A stretch of 64,000 nt of DNA from Flavobacterium sp. (GTDB lineage Bacteria; Bacteroidota; Bacteroidia; Flavobacteriales; Flavobacteriaceae): NCBI GenBank assembly GCA_029946065.1, contig JAQSDU010000011.1, positions 62,001-126,000 of the forward strand, written 5' to 3'. The number at the start of each line of letters is the position of its first letter. Position 1 is the stretch's first letter. This document shows, piece by piece, positions 42,780 to 52,504 of the stretch. The notes under the pieces were generated by a model that saw only the letters and a program-made list of their open reading frames with translations, was not told the DNA's origin and did not search any database. A program made the translations under genes and the position numbers.

Positions 42780-44960
42780 ATGAAAAAAATTTTACTCTTT
42801 TTATTGGTTTGCACAGCGACTTTTGGTCAGAATTCCAGAAAAGTAGCCCATACAATTGGCAATCTTCAAAAGGCAAATAAAACATTTGTCCCCTACTCTA
42901 TTTTTAACGTAAATGAAAACTTCGCCAATAGTTCCTATAAAAATGTGGTTTCAAACGCTACGATTGCCATACTTGATCTTAATAAGGTGAATCAAATTGT
43001 AGCCGAAAAGAACAATACGATTGCTCTTGAAATTCCGTATCTCAATGCGACTATTTCGGTGCTTTTGTACAAAGTGGATATCCAAACGCAGGATTATCAA
43101 GTGGATACCGACAAGCAGAAAAACTTGCAGTTAGAGCAAGGTGTTTTTTACCGTGGCATCATCAAAAATGACCCGAATTCATTGGTTTCTTTCAACTTCT
43201 TCCACAACCAGATGAATGGTATTATTTCAGCGAATGCGTTGCAAAATCTTGTCATCGGAAAATTGAATACGCCCAATAACGCTGTCGATTACATCATTTA
43301 TTCCGACCGGGATATCATCAATAAAAAGAATTACAAATGTGACACCTCAGGTGCATTGCCGAAATTGCCGCAACCAACCATCAGTACCAACAGGAACGCG
43401 ACGCTTACACAAAAATGCGTGACGATTTATTTTGAAATTGAATATGATATTTATGTTGCAAATGGCAATGATATCAACCAAACGAACATCTGGATGAATT
43501 CTGTTTTTAATAATGTACAGACATTATTCGCCAACAATGAAATCAATACCGCCATCAAGTCGGTATTCATTTGGACGGAACCAGACCCTTATGTTGGAAA
43601 TTCTTCTTTGGAAAACTTGTACCTTTTTATGGATTACAGACCTGTATTCAATGGAGATGTGGGTGATGTGGTAGGTTTTGATAACTATTTTGGCGGAATT
43701 GCCTCCACAGGCGGACTTTGCGCTGAATACAATCAAGCCTATACCGATGTTTTTTTTGATTTTCAGTCAGTACCCGCTTTTTCTCTGACAGTAGAAGTTA
43801 TCACACACGAGCTCGGTCACCTTATGGGTTCTCCGCATACGCACGACTGTTTTTGGAATGGAGATGCCACGCCTATTGATGGTTGCGGACCTTCCCAGGG
43901 TTACGACGGATTGTCTTTTACGGGCGAACCGTGCATACAGTCAGAAATTTTACCGGCTCCTGAAACCGGAGGGACTATTATGAGTTATTGCCATCTCGTT
44001 GATGGTGTTGGAATCAATTTCGCCAATGGTTTCGGACCGCAGCCAACAGCATATATTCAGGCTTTTGTAGATAATTCCTCATGCCTCAGTTCCGATTGCA
44101 TCAATACTTGTATTTCACAGATATACAATGCTACGATAATTCCAAGCACTATAACAAATACGTCTGCTACGGTTTCATGGCAAGATGGCGATAGTTCCAA
44201 TACGATATGGGAAGTTGGCTTGAGTGTTTATCCATTCGACAATCCAACTTGGACAACAACAGCTATAAATCCATATACAATTACCGGATTAACGCCCGAC
44301 ACTTATTATAGTATCTGTGTGCGTCCGATTTGCCCGGCAGGATTGAATACCACTTCCAATTGTATCATTTTAACAACCGCTGGCGGCGATTTCTGCGCAG
44401 GCGCTGCATTTACTGATACCGGAGGCGCTACAGGTGACTACACTGCCAACGAAAATATATTCAAAGTTGTAGCTCCTGACAATCCGGATGATAAAGTTAA
44501 AGTTGTGTTTACGTCATTTGACACAGAACCAAGCTATGATTTTTTATATGTTTATGATGGAGATACATTGTTAACGCTTGAAGGACTTTCTGGAAATACG
44601 ATTCCGGGACCTTATACTGCAACGGATTCATCTGGCGCACTCAAATTCAAATTTACTTCTGATGGCTATGTAAACGCGGCTGGTTGGACAGGAAATTTTA
44701 GTTGTGAAAATCTTGGCGTTACAAACCATGGCATCATTGATTTTACCTACTACCCTAACCCGGTCAAGGATGTAATTATGATACAATCAAAAACTGAAAT
44801 CAGCAATATTGCTATTTATAGTATTGATGGGAAGCTTTTATATAATAGTAATGCTAAAGTTTTGGAGACTAAAATCGATATGTCGGCTTATGCTTCGGGG
44901 ACTTATATTTTTAAGTTGCAGTTTGAGAACCAATCGGCTAATTTTAAGGTGACTAAATAA
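42780..44960 (+). CDS. T9SS-secreted metzincin protease with FnIII and CUB domains
   Basis: A 726-residue exported protease. After the signal peptide (ILLFLLVCTATFG) and a propeptide-like region, the zinc site is HELGHLMGSPH (His343, Glu344, His347, His353) with Met-turn 'GGTIMSYCH', as in M12B reprolysin-type enzymes. A fibronectin type III domain (about 445-535), a CUB-like domain (about 540-645) and a type IX sorting domain follow ('YYPNPVKDVI ... YIFKLQFENQ'). It is therefore exported across the outer membrane. ATG at 42780 is preferred over 42756. Confidence 0.92.
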   Translation: MKKILLFLLVCTATFGQNSRKVAHTIGNLQKANKTFVPYSIFNVNENFANSSYKNVVSNATIAILDLNKVNQIVAEKNNTIALEIPYLNATISVLLYKVDIQTQDYQVDTDKQKNLQLEQGVFYRGIIKNDPNSLVSFNFFHNQMNGIISANALQNLVIGKLNTPNNAVDYIIYSDRDIINKKNYKCDTSGALPKLPQPTISTNRNATLTQKCVTIYFEIEYDIYVANGNDINQTNIWMNSVFNNVQTLFANNEINTAIKSVFIWTEPDPYVGNSSLENLYLFMDYRPVFNGDVGDVVGFDNYFGGIASTGGLCAEYNQAYTDVFFDFQSVPAFSLTVEVITHELGHLMGSPHTHDCFWNGDATPIDGCGPSQGYDGLSFTGEPCIQSEILPAPETGGTIMSYCHLVDGVGINFANGFGPQPTAYIQAFVDNSSCLSSDCINTCISQIYNATIIPSTITNTSATVSWQDGDSSNTIWEVGLSVYPFDNPTWTTTAINPYTITGLTPDTYYSICVRPICPAGLNTTSNCIILTTAGGDFCAGAAFTDTGGATGDYTANENIFKVVAPDNPDDKVKVVFTSFDTEPSYDFLYVYDGDTLLTLEGLSGNTIPGPYTATDSSGALKFKFTSDGYVNAAGWTGNFSCENLGVTNHGIIDFTYYPNPVKDVIMIQSKTEISNIAIYSIDGKLLYNSNAKVLETKIDMSAYASGTYIFKLQFENQSANFKVTK

Positions 44961-44997
44961 AAAATATACTCAAGAAAATCTTAATTTAATTTTATAA

Positions 44998-45023
44998 AAA
45001 AGCCTTCGTTAAGGAAGGCTTTT
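44998..45023 (+). terminator. Terminator of the metalloprotease gene
   Basis: AAAAGCCTTC and GAAGGCTTTT form a 10-bp stem with a GTTAAG loop and T-rich tail. Confidence 0.8.
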
Positions 45024-45134
45024 CTTTATCGCGCCACGCAAATACTTAGTTATGATTGATCCGCAACAGTAAAGCGCAATTCGGATTAATTTCACATATA
45101 CCAATTTCGTTTAATCTTGTCGCTTAGGACAGTT

Positions 45135-45695
45135 TTAATGGCTGGTCATCCATGGAGCTCTTACTTTTTTATTGCTTTTTTCGGGAGGATCTTTATATTT
45201 GATGATTTTTCCTTTCTTATTAATGTAAAACCATTCAGAAGATACGAGTCGGGTATGTTCACCATCTTTAACTTTGTCGCATACATAGGCTACCTTTGCC
45301 CTGCCTTTCTCAAATGGAAAAGCACAACTAAAGCTGGGTGGTATTACAATTTTTGACGTCAGGGAATCAACATATCCAACTTTTCCATCTTTGACAATCC
45401 GGTATAAACCTTGGCTGGTATAATCTGGCCCGTTGTCATAAAAATAAATATTATACACGACATTGCCAGTCCTGTCAATAAGTTTTGACATCGGATCGGT
45501 AACAATTGCATAATCCCGAAGTGTTTTAGTATAAATTGCGTCATAATCCCCAAAAACCTTTATACCTTTATTGTTGTAAAATCCATACGTTCCGTTGTCT
45601 GGATTTTGCTGTTCATGTAACGGTTCTTCGGCTATTGGCGTATGGATACAAGAGAATGATAACAGGATCAAAACAAAAATCATAAATCTATTCAT
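45135..45695 (-). CDS. WG-repeat-like lipoprotein
   Basis: A 186-residue exported protein; lipobox 'LLSFSCIHT'. It contains short WG-type repeats ('GTYGFYNNKGIKVFGDYDAI', 'GLYRIVKDGKVGYVDSLTSK'), a beta-propeller or KWG-like fold seen in many Bacteroidota. Function unknown. It has its own transcription unit with hairpins on either side. Confidence 0.75.
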   Translation of the reverse strand: MNRFMIFVLILLSFSCIHTPIAEEPLHEQQNPDNGTYGFYNNKGIKVFGDYDAIYTKTLRDYAIVTDPMSKLIDRTGNVVYNIYFYDNGPDYTSQGLYRIVKDGKVGYVDSLTSKIVIPPSFSCAFPFEKGRAKVAYVCDKVKDGEHTRLVSSEWFYINKKGKIIKYKDPPEKSNKKVRAPWMTSH

Positions 45696-45738
45696 AGCAA
45701 TTTTTAAAATTTCTATATTAACCTTGCCTCTGGGATAT

Positions 45739-45770
45739 AAAAAAACCGCCTCATTGGAGACGGTTTTTTT
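45739..45770. terminator. Bidirectional hairpin terminator
   Basis: AAAAAACCG-CCTC pairs with GAG-CGGTTTTTT (one mismatch) in the gap between two minus-strand genes. A/T runs on both sides allow either direction; it would end the small membrane gene. Confidence 0.7.
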
Positions 45771-45781
45771 CGGTATAAAGA

Positions 45782-45958
45782 CTAAAGTAAGCCTTTTTCC
45801 TGTTTCTTTTTAGCTCTTCTTTCCTGAACCAATTCTTTCACGCCTCCAAAAACCCAATAAGGTACAATGAAAGTCAATAAAAAAATCATCAGCCAAAATC
45901 CCATCGTTAAAACGGTAAGGAACACTAAAAAGCCTAAATACTGTTGGAATTCAAACAT
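45782..45958 (-). CDS. Small two-span membrane protein
   Basis: A 58-residue frame starting MFEFQQYLGFLVFLTVLTMG, with one long or two short membrane segments (7-40) and a basic tail (QERRAKKKQEKGLL). The start, hydrophobic core and positive tail are coherent. No family recognised. A terminator follows immediately. Confidence 0.6.
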   Translation of the reverse strand: MFEFQQYLGFLVFLTVLTMGFWLMIFLLTFIVPYWVFGGVKELVQERRAKKKQEKGLL

Positions 45959-46081
45959 ATTTTCCGGAATTTTTTTTGAATTATACGCAAATGTAAGTTT
46001 ATTATTTTTTCCTTACAATAAAAACCAAATCAATTTTCATAAAATAGTATTTATGCGTAATTTTGGCATGCTTTATTTTTT

Positions 46082-46180
46082 GAAGCTAATCCGGCTTTCG
46101 GCTCAATCTTTTTTGCGGAACTTCTGCCAGCAGCCAGAAAATCACGTATGCAAAAAAGGATACCGCCTCTATCCGGGCTA
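46082..46180. repeat. Dispersed structured intergenic repeat, copy B
   Basis: Begins GAAGCTAATCCGGCTTTCGG and ends CCGCCTCTATCCGGGCTA, diverged but matching inverted copy A (38676-38756) at both ends and in the internal 'ATCTTTTTT ... AAAAAAGGAT' stem (arms near 46106 and 46152). It lies in the fumC leader, downstream of a TAATTTTG -10 box at about 46056. Confidence 0.5.
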
Positions 46181-46238
46181 TGGCAATCGTTTCCAAAATA
46201 ACCAAATTAACAAATAACCGAATTAACATACAACAACA

Positions 46239-47636
46239 ATGGAATACAGAATAGAAAAAGACACGATGGGCGAGGTAAAAGTTCCCGCAGACAAATACTG
46301 GGGCGCACAAACGGAACGTTCTCGAAACAACTTCAAAATCGGTCCGTCGGCATCAATGCCAAAAGAAATCATCAACGGTTTCGCTTATCTTAAAAAAGCT
46401 GCCGCTTATGCCAATTGCGATCTAGGCGTACTTTCAACAGAAAAGCGCGATGCCATAGCCGCCGTTTGCGAAGAAATCCTTGAAGGCAAACTCGACGACC
46501 AATTCCCTCTTGTCATCTGGCAAACCGGCTCCGGGACGCAATCGAATATGAATGTGAACGAAGTCATCGCCAACCGCGCTCAGGTGCTAGCCGGATTCAA
46601 AATTGGTGAAGGTGAAGCGGTCGTGAAAGCCAATGACGACGCCAATAAATCGCAATCTTCTAATGACACTTTTCCAACCGGAATGCACATTGCAGCTTAC
46701 AAAGCAGTTGTAGAAGTTACCATTCCAGGCGTTGAAAAATTACGCGATACACTTGATGCAAAAGCGAAAGCATATAATAATGTAGTCAAAATTGGCCGCA
46801 CACACCTAATGGATGCTACGCCTTTGACATTAGGACAGGAAATTTCCGGTTACGTTGCACAACTCAACTACGGACTCAAAGCCTTAAAAAATACATTGTC
46901 GCACTTGTCAGAAGTCGCTTTGGGTGGCACTGCAGTAGGAACAGGATTAAACACTCCTGAGGGTTACGACGTAAAAGTTGCCGAATATATCGCCAAATTC
47001 ACCGGACATCCATTCGTCACGGCTCCTAATAAATTTGAGGCTTTGGCTTCTCACGATGCCATTGTAGAAAGCCACGGTGCTTTAAAACAGTTAGCAGTTT
47101 CCTTAAATAAAATCGCTAACGACGTTCGCATGCTCGCTTCTGGTCCACGTTCCGGAATTGGTGAAATCCTCATTCCTGAAAACGAACCTGGCTCTTCTAT
47201 CATGCCCGGAAAAGTAAATCCAACGCAATGTGAAGCACTGACAATGGTTTGTGCACAAGTATTGGGCAATGATGTTGCGATATCAGTCGGCGGTATGCAA
47301 GGACATTATGAATTGAACGTATTCAAACCTGTAATGGCAGCCAATTTCCTGCAATCATCGAGATTAATTGGCGATGCATGTATGTCTTTTGACGAACATT
47401 GCGCACAAGGCATCGAGCCTAATTACAAACGAATCAAAGAATTAGTTGACAATTCATTGATGTTGGTAACGGCTTTAAATACAAAAATCGGTTATTACAA
47501 AGCCGCAGAAATTGCACAAACAGCACACAAAAACGGTACGACTTTAAAGGACGAAGCTGTTCGCTTAGGCTATGTTTCTGCCGAAGATTTTGACGCTTGG
47601 GTGAAACCTGAGGAAATGGTCGGGAGTTTGAAATAG
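46239..47636 (+). CDS. fumC: Class II fumarate hydratase
   Basis: A 465-residue class II fumarase. '[18 protein letters not shown]' and the signature '[16 protein letters not shown]' are both present, with catalytic His in '[11 protein letters not shown]'. It interconverts fumarate and malate in the TCA cycle, receiving fumarate from, among others, the aromatic pathway's maleate isomerase. Full length; no oddities. A leader of about 170 nt precedes it. Confidence 0.97.
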   Translation: MEYRIEKDTMGEVKVPADKYWGAQTERSRNNFKIGPSASMPKEIINGFAYLKKAAAYANCDLGVLSTEKRDAIAAVCEEILEGKLDDQFPLVIWQTGSGTQSNMNVNEVIANRAQVLAGFKIGEGEAVVKANDDANKSQSSNDTFPTGMHIAAYKAVVEVTIPGVEKLRDTLDAKAKAYNNVVKIGRTHLMDATPLTLGQEISGYVAQLNYGLKALKNTLSHLSEVALGGTAVGTGLNTPEGYDVKVAEYIAKFTGHPFVTAPNKFEALASHDAIVESHGALKQLAVSLNKIANDVRMLASGPRSGIGEILIPENEPGSSIMPGKVNPTQCEALTMVCAQVLGNDVAISVGGMQGHYELNVFKPVMAANFLQSSRLIGDACMSFDEHCAQGIEPNYKRIKELVDNSLMLVTALNTKIGYYKAAEIAQTAHKNGTTLKDEAVRLGYVSAEDFDAWVKPEEMVGSLK

Positions 47637-47680
47637 TGATCGGTTATCTAGGGAAAAATTTCACGGTTTTTTTAGTATTC

Positions 47681-47740
47681 AATACAAATTGCACAAATTA
47701 TCACAAATTAAAATTGGTGTAAATTTGTGCAATTCGTGTT
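47681..47740. repeat. Palindromic 'cacgaatt...aattcgtg' repeat, copy 3
   Basis: Right arm 47722-47740 is the exact complement of the 19-mer AACACGAATTGCACAAATT seen at 14256-14274. The left arm 47681-47699 matches it with two differences. It follows fumC by 44 bp and probably terminates it. Confidence 0.65.
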
Positions 47741-47848
47741 AAAAAAACTTTATACTTTCTAAACTTAAGATAAAATTAATTCATTGGTTTTCGCTTACAT
47801 TTGTTATAATATACCAATATACTTAACGTTTTACATAAAACTATATAG

Positions 47849-48382
47849 ATGAAAGCTGCTTTAATTTTTTCGGTTTTATTCCTTTCAACATTTGCCAATG
47901 CGCAAAATTATAATCTTATTGCCGAATTGCGCGCCGTTGCTACAAAAGACAGAGCAGTTGAAATCGGGAACGAACTGATTACAGCCACGCCAACAAAATA
48001 CAGGTTGTATGTAACTAGAGAATCGATAAATGCGGGTATTTTCAGATTGAGGTATATTCCGGCAGAGCTCTCAGATGCTGATATGAATAAAGGCAATTTC
48101 ACCGAAAAACAACGTTCGACATTCATTACGATCGACTTTTCATTTTACAATGCAGGTGAAGATATCAATGCGCAGCGCCCTTCTGTAATCACTTATAAAC
48201 TCAATGAGATTACGGCAAATTATCTGGATTTATTCCCAATCTGGAAGAAGTATTTTAAATCCGATGCCAATTTTGAAAAAACGATAACCGATTTTAACAT
48301 GCAGCATTTAAAGGAAACGGATAGGAAAATTGATGTTTATATCTTCCAGACTGAAACCGGCTGGGCTTTGCGAAATATGTGA
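47849..48382 (+). CDS. Secreted protein of unknown function
   Basis: A 177-residue exported protein with signal peptide 'ALIFSVLFLSTFANA'. The mature part has mixed strands and helices with no domain I recognise. It has a strong terminator and no operon partner. Confidence 0.65.
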   Translation: MKAALIFSVLFLSTFANAQNYNLIAELRAVATKDRAVEIGNELITATPTKYRLYVTRESINAGIFRLRYIPAELSDADMNKGNFTEKQRSTFITIDFSFYNAGEDINAQRPSVITYKLNEITANYLDLFPIWKKYFKSDANFEKTITDFNMQHLKETDRKIDVYIFQTETGWALRNM

Positions 48383-48395
48383 TGATTTTAAATAA

Positions 48396-48424
48396 GAAAG
48401 GCTTCCCTACAAAGGAAGCCTTTC
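48396..48424 (+). terminator. Terminator with perfect 11-bp stem
   Basis: GAAAGGCTTCC and GGAAGCCTTTC around a 7-nt loop. It ends the unknown secreted gene and lies 21 bp from the converging gene's 3' end. Confidence 0.75.
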
Positions 48425-48444
48425 TGTTTTCGTGAACTTTCAGA

Positions 48445-48951
48445 TCATGGATAAGATGAAAGTACGATATTTGTGCGTTTTGGAGTTCCTGTAGATTGTG
48501 TAACTACGAGTTTCCATAAAAAGTTAGGGTCAGTGAATGTTCCAATCCCGTTTTGTATAAAGCCGGTTTGCGAACCTACACTAAATTTTATTTTCTCATA
48601 AACCTGATCAACCCCATACGTATTAAAGGCGTCTGTGGCGGTAATAGAGGTGCAACTGCTTGGAAAAGTACTTGTACAGATTGTCCAGGAAAAATGTGCA
48701 GAACCAATATAACTGAAGGGGAATTTTGTTGTACTACTGCCTGCAGGAGTCATTGTATAAACATTGCCAACACCCCAGGGAACAGAAATTCCGGTACCGA
48801 TAATTCGTGGGTAGCCAGGAGTAGAACTTTGTGTGCCAATTTCAATATTATTAAGATCTTCAGTATAATTATTGGTTATTGTAACCTTTTTGTCCTGCGC
48901 AAATACGTTTACGCTTAAAAGCACGAATGCTATTATGAATAGATTTTTCAT
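48445..48951 (-). CDS. Secreted protein of unknown function, beta-rich
   Basis: A 168-residue exported protein, signal peptide 'IIAFVLLSVNVFA'. The mature protein is rich in Ser/Thr/Gly and beta strands ('VTITNNYTEDLNNIEIGTQS'), with four Cys. No domain recognised. Its start is 6 bp after the preceding gene's stop, so the two form a bicistronic unit. Confidence 0.65.
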   Translation of the reverse strand: MKNLFIIAFVLLSVNVFAQDKKVTITNNYTEDLNNIEIGTQSSTPGYPRIIGTGISVPWGVGNVYTMTPAGSSTTKFPFSYIGSAHFSWTICTSTFPSSCTSITATDAFNTYGVDQVYEKIKFSVGSQTGFIQNGIGTFTDPNFLWKLVVTQSTGTPKRTNIVLSSYP

Positions 48952-48957
48952 GATTAA

Positions 48958-49332
48958 TTAATTAGGGATTAGTAATGCATTTTTTTCTCCATATACGTCC
49001 ATTGCCTTTTCAATAATTGCAATATCAGCGTTTTTAAGGTCATCTTGATTGCCTGTAACTAGCAGAAGTGTTTTAGATGCGTCAATGATCAAGTGCTTAT
49101 TTTCATTATTGATCAATGGTATTTCGGCATCTTTTGGCTCAGAAGACCTTTCGTGCAACATTGCAATATATGCCTTCTTGAAATTAATTAATGCTGACTG
49201 TTGCTCATTCTTCAGAGTAACGGTCAAATTTTCTGAACCGGGAGATTCTGTAGCGGAAATGTCTTCACTACAAGAAGCCAATCCCGTAATGGCCATCGTC
49301 ATGGCCGTACATAAGTAAAAGAAATTTTTCAT
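48958..49332 (-). CDS. Small lipoprotein of unknown function
   Basis: A 124-residue protein. Signal peptide with lipobox 'ITGLASC' (Cys21). The mature part is helical and charged. It is the first gene of the bicistronic unit with the beta-rich secreted protein. No family recognised. Confidence 0.6.
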   Translation of the reverse strand: MKNFFYLCTAMTMAITGLASCSEDISATESPGSENLTVTLKNEQQSALINFKKAYIAMLHERSSEPKDAEIPLINNENKHLIIDASKTLLLVTGNQDDLKNADIAIIEKAMDVYGEKNALLIPN

Positions 49333-49839
49333 GACATTCTAAAATTCCCTGAAGGATATCCTTCTTGAGGCGGTAGGAATTATATTTTGGTTAAGCCAGC
49401 CCGGCTTAACTTAATCATCTGTTACACAGAATAACACTTTTTTCAAATTCCATGCAATACATCAAAGCGCCCGCATGCGAGTTTCCAAAAGTTTGATTAG
49501 TAAGATTAAGCCTGTTTCGATTGATTGGGGCAATAAAAACTATTTTATCTTACTAATGTACAAAAAATTACAATTTATAGTGTCAATAAGAGATTATTTT
49601 TAAAATAAATTATCTTTTTGAGAGTTTTAAATGTATTGGATTTATTATAAAGTATCGTTTTCTTTTCCATAATTTAAAAAATCTGTCGAAGGCATAAAAC
49701 ACGTGACAGCTTGTACTTTTGAGGAAACACGCTCAACCGGATCGTTCGATTTTTCATTTTTTGTATCCGTCGTAAAACCATCAATAAAGACAAATTTCCT
49801 CCTACAGAACTTCTGGAAACCCCTATTTTACTGTTGTTT
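49333..49839. other. Intergenic region, 507 bp
   Basis: Holds a short hairpin TTAAGCC/GGCTTAA (49391-49397, 49403-49409) in the probable promoter region of the lipoprotein gene. On the minus strand an open frame of 60 codons without any ATG start spans 49645-49827 just after corA; it has a protein-like composition but no start and is not called. The rest is AT-rich with no clear feature. Confidence 0.5.
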
Positions 49840-50919
49840 TTAAAACCACTTCTTTCCTTTAAAATAAAAAACCATTCCGGCGGTAATCAAAATCATCACG
49901 CCAACGACAATAAAATAGCCGTATTTATAATCGAGTTCAGGCATAAATTTAAAGTTCATCCCGTAAACGCCTACGACAAATGTAAGCGGCATAAAAATCA
50001 CAGAAACCGCCGTCAATACTTTCATAATTTCGTTCATCCGGTGGCTTTGTGATGAAAAATAAAAATTAGAAGCACTATCGAGCGTATTCATATCGTATTC
50101 TATTTGCTCCAATAACTCAAGCGTTTTTTGGTGTAATCGTGCAAAAAAAGTATAATTGGCAATTTCAATCCCATCATAATCATCATCTTCGTGAATGCTT
50201 TTTAAATTGAAAAGCGCATCCCGAAGTGGCAAAAGCGATTTTTTAAGAAAATTCATACTATCGCGATTTTTTTCGATACTAACCAAAATATCAGGCTTGT
50301 CGCTGGTCTTGGCTTCTGCAATTAGATTTTCGATGTTGTCTTCATAAGCTTCCATCGTGATATAAAAATTTTCAATCACGGCTTCGAGTAATAAATACAG
50401 CAGGTAATCATTTTTCTTTTTGCGAACGATACCACTATGTGTCTTAATGCGTTCTCGGATGTGCGCGAAAAAATCGCTTTTCTTTTCCTGCAACGAAACG
50501 AGTAGCCGGTCTTTCATCAAAAAACTGATTTGCTCTACCCTAGTTTCTGAACCTTCGCCTGGCAAAATCGACTTGATGCTGAAAAATAAAACGTCATTCA
50601 ACTCTTCCATTTTTGGACGGCGCATGACATTCAATATATCGCTGATGATAAAATTGTCAATTTGGAGCAAAGCGCCAATCTTCTTAATCAGTTCAATATC
50701 GTGCAATCCATGCACATTGAGCCACTTTACATCTTCAACCTGCAACGGATCCAAAACTTCTTTTTCGACACGCTCAATAGATACTTTTTTGTATTCTTCG
50801 TATCCATCGTCGTCATAAACGAAAAGTTGCATTTCTACAGGATCTATGCAATGAATTCCGGTATATTCGAAGTAATTTGGCTGGACGTTGGTGACTTTTT
50901 TATATTTTACGCGCTTCAT
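49840..50919 (-). CDS. corA: CorA family magnesium/cobalt transporter
   Basis: A 359-residue divalent-cation channel. A large cytoplasmic domain with a long helix ends in two membrane segments; the selectivity signature is 'YGMNFKFMPELD' between them, the GMN motif. CorA pentamers import Mg2+. The TM2 end 'YFKGKKWF' is basic as usual. A 'ggtgttgggt' repeat lies just upstream. Confidence 0.92.
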   Translation of the reverse strand: MKRVKYKKVTNVQPNYFEYTGIHCIDPVEMQLFVYDDDGYEEYKKVSIERVEKEVLDPLQVEDVKWLNVHGLHDIELIKKIGALLQIDNFIISDILNVMRRPKMEELNDVLFFSIKSILPGEGSETRVEQISFLMKDRLLVSLQEKKSDFFAHIRERIKTHSGIVRKKKNDYLLYLLLEAVIENFYITMEAYEDNIENLIAEAKTSDKPDILVSIEKNRDSMNFLKKSLLPLRDALFNLKSIHEDDDYDGIEIANYTFFARLHQKTLELLEQIEYDMNTLDSASNFYFSSQSHRMNEIMKVLTAVSVIFMPLTFVVGVYGMNFKFMPELDYKYGYFIVVGVMILITAGMVFYFKGKKWF

Positions 50920-50946
50920 TTTGGGTTAGGTGTTAGGTGTTGGGTG
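50917..50946. repeat. Degenerate 'ttaggtgttgggt' repeat upstream of corA
   Basis: Units GGGTTAGGTGTTAGGTGTTGG resemble the tandem array at 38601-38642. Both lie immediately upstream of minus-strand genes. Confidence 0.45.
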
Positions 50947-51095
50947 GGCTACACTTGATGCATTTGATAGGCATGATTGAAGTAATTCTCGGGTAAAATA
51001 TTCTTATCTATTTTAAACCAAAACGCAACACCAAATTTAAGCATAAAGATAGGAGTTTTTCATTTCCATTTTTACCTTTACAAAAAAATCGGTTT

Positions 51096-52331
51096 ATGCT
51101 AACCTTACTTACGAATATTGATGAATTGCTGCAAATACGCAGCAGTGTTGTTGCAAAAGTATCCGGTGCCGAAATGGCTATCCTTCCCTCCTTAAAAAAT
51201 GCTTTTTTACTGATTGAAAATGATGTGATAAAAGATTTTGGTGCGATGGAAAATTGCCCAAAAATCAAGCCCGATAAGAAAATCAATTGCTCAGGAAGGA
51301 CGGTTTTACCTGCTTGGTGCGACAGCCATACGCATATTGTTTATGCAGGCAATCGTGTTCAGGAATTTGTAGATCGCATTAATGGTTTGTCTTATGAAGC
51401 AATTGCGAATCGCGGTGGAGGCATATTGAATTCGGCTAAAAAACTTAACGCTGCTTCTGAAGAAGCCATTTATGAGCAATCGAAAATTCGTTTGGAGGAA
51501 GTGATGAAACTCGGAACTGGCGCAGTAGAAATCAAATCTGGTTACGGATTATCAGTTGATGGCGAGCTCAAAATGTTGCGTGTCATCAAGAAATTAAAAG
51601 AAAATTATCCAATAGCCATTAAAGCCACTTTTCTTGGCGCACACGCATTTCCATCAGAATATAAAGAAAATCACAAAGGTTATATTGATTTGATAATTAA
51701 TGAAATGCTTCCGAAAATCGCTTCCGAAAACCTCGCCGATTATATCGATGCTTTCCTTGAAACTGGCTATTTTTCTGTTGAAGAAACTGAACGTATTATG
51801 GATGCCGGAGCAAAATTCGGCTTGTCCGCAAAAATACACGTGAACCAATTTACAGCAATTGGTGGCATTGCAGCCTGCATAAAACACAATGCTTTGTCCG
51901 TTGATCATCTTGAGATTGTAACCGATGAAGATATTGAAGTCTTGAAAAATTCAGATACAATGCCGGTAGCACTTCCCTCCTGCTCCTATTTTATAAGTAT
52001 TCCTTATACGCCTGCGCGGAAAATGATCAACGCTGGATTGCCTTTGGCTTTGGCTACCGATTATAATCCGGGTACGACACCATCAGGCAATATGAATTTT
52101 GTAGTCGCAACTGCTTGCATCAAGATGAAAATGACACCGGAAGAAGCCATCAATGCCGCAACCATCAATGGCGCTTATGCTATGGGGATTTCTCAAACAC
52201 ACGGAAGTATCACAATCGGCAAGAAAGCCAATTTGATCATCACGAAGCCAATAACTTCTTTTTATGAATTGCCCTATGCGTTTGGGAACAATTTGATTGC
52301 CGATGTTTTGATTGATGGAAAAATTGTTTAA
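51096..52331 (+). CDS. hutI: Imidazolonepropionase
   Basis: A 411-residue amidohydrolase. 'CDSHTHIVYAG' carries the metal-binding His-x-His; later ligands are in 'TFLGAHAFP', 'IHVNQFTAIGG' and 'LATDYNPGTTP'. It hydrolyses imidazolone-5-propanoate to N-formimidoylglutamate in histidine degradation. hutG lies 1.2 kb downstream. hutH and hutU are not in the window. Confidence 0.93.
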   Translation: MLTLLTNIDELLQIRSSVVAKVSGAEMAILPSLKNAFLLIENDVIKDFGAMENCPKIKPDKKINCSGRTVLPAWCDSHTHIVYAGNRVQEFVDRINGLSYEAIANRGGGILNSAKKLNAASEEAIYEQSKIRLEEVMKLGTGAVEIKSGYGLSVDGELKMLRVIKKLKENYPIAIKATFLGAHAFPSEYKENHKGYIDLIINEMLPKIASENLADYIDAFLETGYFSVEETERIMDAGAKFGLSAKIHVNQFTAIGGIAACIKHNALSVDHLEIVTDEDIEVLKNSDTMPVALPSCSYFISIPYTPARKMINAGLPLALATDYNPGTTPSGNMNFVVATACIKMKMTPEEAINAATINGAYAMGISQTHGSITIGKKANLIITKPITSFYELPYAFGNNLIADVLIDGKIV

Positions 52332-52451
52332 CCGAAAAAAAAATTAACCACAGCGTAAAAAAGGTTATACAGAGTTCAATAGCGCTTACTTTGTGCAACT
52401 TTTCGGAAAACTCTGCTGTCTTTGCTATAAAACCAAGCAGTTAAACATAAA

Positions 52452-52475
52452 AAAGCCCGTCGCAAAACGGGCTTT
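52452..52475. terminator. Hairpin terminator between hutI and a converging gene
   Basis: AAAGCCCGT/ACGGGCTTT pair as a 9-bp stem with a short loop, flanked by A and T runs. It serves the converging hutI and coiled-coil genes. Confidence 0.75.
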
Positions 52476-52504
52476 CTATTTGAATTAACACTAACCAACA
52501 AATT

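Noticed and set aside
49645..49827. Minus-strand frame of about 60 codons after corA with protein-like composition
   Set aside because: There is no ATG in the frame and no plausible ribosome site; it is just past the corA stop. It may be a gene remnant but cannot be supported.
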